Positions 59,270 through 64,000 of a stretch of DNA of 64,000 bases are shown here, one piece after another; the stretch's first letter is position 1, and the number at the start of each line of letters is the position of its first letter. Location of the stretch: positions 1 through 64,000 of the forward strand of contig JALEGK010000030.1 in assembly GCA_022763105.1 (NCBI GenBank), written 5' to 3'. This DNA is from Rickettsiales bacterium (lineage in GTDB: Bacteria > Pseudomonadota > Alphaproteobacteria > Rickettsiales > UBA3002). The translations under genes and the position numbers were made by a program. The notes beneath the pieces are model-generated. The model was not told the DNA's origin. It saw nothing but the letters and a program-made list of their open reading frames with translations, and made no database searches.

Positions 59270-59443
59270 TGGCTTTTATTCTGAATATGCTGGGCGGGAT
59301 GATGTCAGTGCTAACACTGCGCTCATCTGGCGTGTACCGATACCCCTACCGCAACAGCATGGAAGGATTGGGCGGCGACTTCAAACGTGTCGCAAGCGAT
59401 ATCAGCTATATCATTGCCGAGGATGATGAAGACGAAGACTGAC
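59270..59443 (+). CDS. Small ORF (57 aa)
   Basis: MAFILNMLGGMMSVLTLRSSGVYRYPYRNSMEGLGGDFKRVASDISYIIAEDDEDED; GGAG upstream. Confidence 0.45.
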
Positions 59444-59445
59444 GC

Positions 59446-59943
59446 ATGAATACGCAGAACAAACCACAAGGCAATAAAGGCAACAACCCGCGACGCGGTA
59501 ACAATAACCGTACCGAATCCGCAGGTGGCCGCCAAAACCGCAACCGCCGCCCGCGCAAAAAGGCGGAGGTCTTGCCAGATCCAGAAGTGCTGGAAGCGTA
59601 TGATTACGTTGTCGAAGGCTCTGCAAAAGAAATCATCGAAATGTTCAAGACCGAACAAGCGCACCGACACCAATGGGAACGACGCGCCTTGCGTATTCAC
59701 ATGATGAGCACGGTCATCGGCCAAGTGCTTGGTTTCCTCATCGCGATTGCGATTTTTGTCTCCGCGGCCGTTATCGGCATTCACGGCGACTCAACCATTG
59801 GCGCATTTATCTGGGTCTTTGGCATGGCGATCATCACCATGGCCGCACTGGTCTGGTGGTACGCAAAAAGCCTGGGCCAACGCCCACTCTTTGCCCGCCC
59901 CGCGCTACGTTCATCTTTCCGCGCGGAAAAAGATAAGAGCTAA
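59446..59943 (+). CDS. DUF2335-like two-TM membrane protein
   Basis: EQAHRHQWERRALRIHMMSTVIGQVLGFLIAIAIFVSAAVIGIHGDSTIGAFIWVFGMAIITMAALVWWY. Confidence 0.7.
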   Translation: MNTQNKPQGNKGNNPRRGNNNRTESAGGRQNRNRRPRKKAEVLPDPEVLEAYDYVVEGSAKEIIEMFKTEQAHRHQWERRALRIHMMSTVIGQVLGFLIAIAIFVSAAVIGIHGDSTIGAFIWVFGMAIITMAALVWWYAKSLGQRPLFARPALRSSFRAEKDKS

Positions 59944-59971
59944 TCATAACCCTTTATATCCGAGGTATATC

Positions 59972-60412
59972 ATGCAACAGCCATGCATTGTCGCGTGCGC
60001 GCGCAGCTATTTGGGCACGCCATTCAAACATCAAGGCCGAAGCAAAGACCGAGGCGTCGATTGCTTGGGGCTGCTGGTGGGCATTGCGCGTGATTGCGAA
60101 TTGAAATCCGGCGAGCAACGACTTGCTGATCGCGATGATCGCGGCTACGGACACATTCCGCCTTACTCGCGATTACATCAAGGGCTCTGCGAAAACCTAA
60201 CCGAGATTTCAAAAGAAAATATGAGGGCAGGGGATGTGGTATTGCTACGCCATGATGGCAACCCACAGCATCTGGGAATCATTGCGCAATTGGACGATGG
60301 CGTTTGGTCCATCATCCACGCCTATGCTAAAGCACGCAAGGTGGTCGAACACAGGCTGGATGATGGTTGGTATGCGCGAATCGCGCATATATACCGCTTC
60401 TGTGCGTCATAG
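59972..60412 (+). CDS. NlpC/P60-family peptidase (GTA g14-like)
   Basis: CARSYLGTPFKHQGRSKDRGVDCLGLLVGIA (catalytic Cys), AGDVVLLRHDGNPQHLGIIAQ. Confidence 0.92.
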   Translation: MQQPCIVACARSYLGTPFKHQGRSKDRGVDCLGLLVGIARDCELKSGEQRLADRDDRGYGHIPPYSRLHQGLCENLTEISKENMRAGDVVLLRHDGNPQHLGIIAQLDDGVWSIIHAYAKARKVVEHRLDDGWYARIAHIYRFCAS

Positions 60413-60433
60413 CGTCTCTTGTTTTACATCGTG

Positions 60434-60521
60434 GGCTGCAAAGCTTGTTCTTCTGCGCTTCCGTTGCTCATGTATACGAAATACATTGCGCGACGGTTCT
60501 CGAATCCCATTCTTTTCGCAC
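60434..60521. repeat. Palindromic repeat element copy 2
   Basis: GGCTGCAAA...CTGCGCTTCCGTTGCTCATGTA...TACATTGCGCGACGGTTCTC...TTTTCGCAC, alignable to 40703..40790. Confidence 0.7.
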
Positions 60522-60617
60522 CACGCTCTAAAACAATAAACCGCTATGAATGTGTAAGTTGGGGAGGAGTCGAATCCGGATATGGTGGGGTCTAACCTGC
60601 GCTCATAGCTGCGCAGA

Positions 60618-60986
60618 TTAGAACGTCCAACGTATTTGGATGCCGGCGAACCAATCCTTATCTTTGTCCTTGGAAAGCACCATATCCGTTTTTTGGATAT
60701 CAGACTTATACATATTGCCATTCAATGAATACCCTTTATGGATCTTCATCACCCGAAGGACTGCATCCTCCGAGCCATTGGCATCTGCAAAAGAAATCTT
60801 ACCCAATTGTCGCTCCTTGTGGCCCGGTTTGCGTTTTTCCTTATCCACGTCAATCGAGGCCGTCTTCGAAACCGAAGAACAGCCTACTATTAACGCGCAC
60901 AAGACGCACCAGCTGAGGGTTATAGCGCCCCTCTGCGCGGTTGGCCGCCGTGCTGTAACTGTTGGTATCTTAAATTCTATGCCCAT
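60618..60986 (-). CDS. Small lipoprotein-like protein
   Basis: Hydrophobic stretch with lipobox-like LCALIVGC. Confidence 0.5.
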   Translation of the reverse strand: MGIEFKIPTVTARRPTAQRGAITLSWCVLCALIVGCSSVSKTASIDVDKEKRKPGHKERQLGKISFADANGSEDAVLRVMKIHKGYSLNGNMYKSDIQKTDMVLSKDKDKDWFAGIQIRWTF

Positions 60987-61249
60987 TAATCAATCACACA
61001 AATCCTGTTATATGAGCGCACCATGCGCACCATATGGTTTGTAGTCTCAGCTCCTTATCGGTTGGGTGGATGGGTTAGGATAACTCACTAACCGGATGCG
61101 GGGATCTGCACTCCCTACGTTAACTTGTGGCGCATGTCTCTGGCCTATAAAGTTGGCATCTTCATACTTAGATTACCACCCTATGGATCAGTTTACTGGA
61201 AATTAGTTAATGAAGCGTTAAAGAACCATGAAGCGGCGCAATAAAGTGC

Positions 61250-61281
61250 TTCACATTATTTTAACGGCTTGTTGCTACACT
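61250..61281 (+). promoter_or_regulatory. Type II box: TTCAC-N6-TTAAC-N10-TACACT (for 61304)
   Basis: TTCACattattTTAACggcttgttgcTACACT. Confidence 0.62.
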
Positions 61282-61303
61282 GCTATGCGTAGGAGTGGTT
61301 TGA

Positions 61304-62221
61304 ATGACAGAGCCAAAAAAAGAGCATATCAGTTGGAGAGATGTCTATCGTTTAGATGATGAGACGATCATCAATAATGATTTGCCGTACGATAAATGGC
61401 CCAAACAGACCCAACAATTCTTCGACGATATGATGAAAATCTATGAGAAGACGGATGCCGGGCAAGAATGGCTTCAAAAGCTTCAAGAAAAGCACGGCCA
61501 AATCAATGTAGTCGGCACCATGACCTATATGGTGGGCGATAGGAAAATACCAACTACAGGATTAGGTGTGCCGCGCTCAGGACGAGATATGGTCGTCGTC
61601 ATGCAGAATTTTGAAAAATTTTATGTGCGTGGACAATTTAATTCCGAACGATTTCGTGGCATACCGGTAGAGCAGCTGGCAACACGCGAGATGCGCCTGA
61701 AATTAGGTGCCGCTATGGTAGGCCATGAGGTCGGCCATCATCTGAACCAACCTGATGATCTTGCCAGAAAAATGGGTAAGAAGTTTATGGATGGTGTGGC
61801 CTGCGGTGAGAAAGTCGCCGTCGATACGTTTGAAGACCGCATCCGGGCTGAGCTAGGCTTGCCTCTTAGAAAAACCTATATCGATGCCAATCAGCAGCTA
61901 TTGGCGGGGGTCAAATACTTCAAAGAGCATATCTCCGAGTTTGAGTTTAGCACAGAGGATTTCGAATATTTGAAACGCCGATTTGAAGGTAAGCCGATCC
62001 AACCTGAATATGAGCCAGAATATAATAGGGAAATGGCCGATCTTGTAAGCAAAATGAGGGGGGGTGCGGAGAAAATGGTGAAACAGAATGTATTTGCCTG
62101 TACTACAGTGTCACCCGAAGAGTTAGGCCGTTCAGCAAATAATTTGCTTCTAAGCTTTGTGAATGAGCAAATTGCTAAAGCAGACAAAGCCCCAAAAGAT
62201 GCAGCTACACAACGCCAATAA
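61304..62221 (+). CDS. HExxH zincin-type protein
   Basis: AAMVGHEVGHHLNQPDD...KVAVDTFEDRIRAELG. Confidence 0.65.
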   Translation: MTEPKKEHISWRDVYRLDDETIINNDLPYDKWPKQTQQFFDDMMKIYEKTDAGQEWLQKLQEKHGQINVVGTMTYMVGDRKIPTTGLGVPRSGRDMVVVMQNFEKFYVRGQFNSERFRGIPVEQLATREMRLKLGAAMVGHEVGHHLNQPDDLARKMGKKFMDGVACGEKVAVDTFEDRIRAELGLPLRKTYIDANQQLLAGVKYFKEHISEFEFSTEDFEYLKRRFEGKPIQPEYEPEYNREMADLVSKMRGGAEKMVKQNVFACTTVSPEELGRSANNLLLSFVNEQIAKADKAPKDAATQRQ

Positions 62222-62245
62222 AAAAGCCGACCCGAAGGCCGGCTC
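62221..62245 (-). terminator. Terminator with TTCG tetraloop between convergent genes
   Basis: Minus strand AGCCGGCC-TTCG-GGTCGGCT-TTTTT. Confidence 0.82.
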
Positions 62246-62272
62246 TTCTTATATCGTAATCTACAGATCGGA

Positions 62273-62629
62273 TTAGTTGATAATCGCAATCGCTGAAACA
62301 TGGCGAGGCTTTCTACCAGAATCGGTGTTTGCACCTTGGCCATAAAGAATCGCATCATCTTGTAGTACAATCGCGGTACCACCATGTTGAGCTGCTTTAT
62401 TCTTTAGCGCAGAGATCGCTGCGTCATAATCAGGGAAGGCAGCGGTTGGAACGCGCACAATACCAATTTCAGTAAAGCCATTACCAGAAGGTAGGCCACT
62501 TAGCACATCTACGCGACCATCATACGCCGCATGCTTTTTATAAGTCGTGTAGGTCGATGGGTGGAATTCAGCTGCCATTGCAGCGCCAGCAACCATCATA
62601 GCACATAGAGTAACAACAAATGTTTTCAT
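62273..62629 (-). CDS. Exported small protein
   Basis: Signal peptide MKTFVVTLCAMMVAGAAMAAE; start at second Met. Confidence 0.68.
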   Translation of the reverse strand: MKTFVVTLCAMMVAGAAMAAEFHPSTYTTYKKHAAYDGRVDVLSGLPSGNGFTEIGIVRVPTAAFPDYDAAISALKNKAAQHGGTAIVLQDDAILYGQGANTDSGRKPRHVSAIAIIN

Positions 62630-62745
62630 CACACTCACTCACTGATTTGTTTTGAATGCAGGCTTTATAACCCATACATACGCGCGCCGCAACCCTTCGC
62701 CGCGTTTTTATCCGGTTTCTTCAATCATTTTATCAAGAGGTCATT

Positions 62746-64000
62746 ATGGCATCGCTTACCCTTGGCGTGCTGGCACAAGCCGCACCTATTGCCAATCCGG
62801 CACTTAATCTGCTCTTTCAAGTCGGCGCAAAGCTGGCTGGCAATGCGCTGGACGATCAGCTGTTCGGGCAAAGCAGCAACACCCACCGTGAAGGCTCGCG
62901 ACTAGAATCGCTGCTGGTGCAAAGCTCTACCTACGGCACGATGATTCCGCTTGTGTACGGCAATGCGCGTATCGCGGGCAATGTGATTTGGGCCGAGCCA
63001 ATGAAGGAAGTCGGCACCACCACTACGACCTCACAAGGGGGCGGTAAAGGTGGCGGGTCATCGACGACATCATTGACGACGGAATATAGCTACTTCGCCA
63101 CGCTTGCGATTGCGATCTGCGACGGTCCGATTGATAGCATCGAGCGCGTCTGGGCCGATGCAGGACAGCTTGATATTTCACTCGGCACGTATCGTTTTTA
63201 CAATGGCTCAGAAGCACAAGAGCCAGACCCGTATATTGAATCGATTGAAGGGGTGGGCAGCACTCCGGCGTATCGCGGATTGTCTTACGTCGTCATCGAA
63301 GATTTCCCACTCGCCGATTACGGTAACCGCATTCCGAACTTCACGTTTGAGGTGAAGAAAAAAGCACTCAGCCCAGATGCGGATGATGTTGCCGTAGAAG
63401 AACAGCTCAAAGCGATGGTGCTGATTCCGGGATCAGGTGAATTTGTCTATGACGACACCAAACAAGAAAAGATCGACGGCCAAGACATCAATGGAAATTT
63501 CGTGCAACAAGGTCTGCGCTCATCGATCAACCAGCACACACCATACGGCAAAGCGAACGGACTCGTCGCGCTCGATCAACTCGAAGCGACGTGCCCGAAC
63601 CTCGAATGGATTGCCGTGGTGGTGAACTGGTTTGGTAACTCACTTGATGCAGCCAATTGTATCGTGCAGCCAGGCGTTGAATATGCAGATGGGCTGGCGC
63701 AAACCACGCCCGATACATGGGCCGTTGGCGGTTATGATCGCTCTACGGCACGTCAAATCACCTATGTGGATAATTCCCCAAGATACGGGGGGACACCATC
63801 GGATGCTTCACTACTACGTTACCTTTCCGAGATTAAGTCACGGGGATATAACATTTTGCTCCTTCCGATGATGCTGATGGACGTGACCGACAAGCCGTGG
63901 CGCGGAAGAATTTCGGGCACCACGCTGTCAGCCGCAGATTTCTTTACAAAAACAGAGGGCTATAATGCGTTCATCAATCACTACGCGAATCTTACGAAAC
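62746..64000 (+). CDS. GTA TIM-barrel / host-specificity protein (g15-like), truncated by window end
   Basis: Open from ATG 62746; LLVQSSTYGTMIPLVYGNARIAGNVIWAEPMKE...YSYFATLAIAICDGPIDSIERVWAD...VVVNWFGNSLDAANCIVQPGVEY. Confidence 0.93.
   Translation, partial: MASLTLGVLAQAAPIANPALNLLFQVGAKLAGNALDDQLFGQSSNTHREGSRLESLLVQSSTYGTMIPLVYGNARIAGNVIWAEPMKEVGTTTTTSQGGGKGGGSSTTSLTTEYSYFATLAIAICDGPIDSIERVWADAGQLDISLGTYRFYNGSEAQEPDPYIESIEGVGSTPAYRGLSYVVIEDFPLADYGNRIPNFTFEVKKKALSPDADDVAVEEQLKAMVLIPGSGEFVYDDTKQEKIDGQDINGNFVQQGLRSSINQHTPYGKANGLVALDQLEATCPNLEWIAVVVNWFGNSLDAANCIVQPGVEYADGLAQTTPDTWAVGGYDRSTARQITYVDNSPRYGGTPSDASLLRYLSEIKSRGYNILLLPMMLMDVTDKPWRGRISGTTLSAADFFTKTEGYNAFINHYANLTK

Noticed and set aside
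60540-60620. tRNA-like string (GGAGTCGAATCC)
   Set aside because: Only a T-arm-like fragment; no cloverleaf could be formed by eye.
60407-60721. ORF 60407..60721 (-)
   Set aside because: Spans the palindromic repeat and overlaps the lipoprotein-like ORF in another frame; not protein-like.
20170-64000. Calling this an ordinary temperate prophage
   Set aside because: No integrase, repressor/cI switch, att repeats or lysis cassette recognised; gene set matches GTA morphogenesis genes.

Overview
The window looks like chromosomal DNA from an alphaproteobacterium, inferred from gene content only. About 1-20 kb holds housekeeping and surface genes: a MarR-GNAT fusion, two RTX-repeat proteins, an aldehyde dehydrogenase, an OmpA-family protein, DUF368 and a Flp pilin. 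About 18-64 kb holds a gene-transfer-agent (RcGTA-like) / HK97-type structural cluster in near-canonical order: TerL, portal, prohead protease, capsid, g6-, g7- and g8-like neck genes, DUF2460, DUF2163, NlpC/P60 and a TIM-barrel host-specificity protein. Almost every junction between these genes is occupied by unrelated ORFs on both strands. TerL itself is split at its ATPase/nuclease boundary by an opposite-strand gene. The tail tube and tape measure are not recognisable where expected. They are replaced by about 13 kb of large uncharacterised ORFs. The most striking signal is regulatory. Many of the intercalated genes, plus one RTX gene and one outlying ORF, share a promoter built as [G/T]TCA[C/T]-N6-[G/T]TCA[C/T]-N21/22-TAnnnT, or a sister form TTAAC-like-N6-TTAAC-like-N10-TAnnnT. 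Half-sites are phased at exactly 11 bp, as expected for an OmpR/PhoB/CtrA-class regulator. I found no such box immediately upstream of the conserved GTA genes I inspected. I propose a motif-tagged 'moron' regulon embedded in a domesticated phage/GTA locus. It encodes tandem paralogue pairs, two HExxH proteins, a SUEL-lectin-like protein, pentapeptide-like proteins, an alpha/beta-hydrolase-like protein and a probably catalytically dead SDR. All family calls are by eye from translated sequence; no searches were run.
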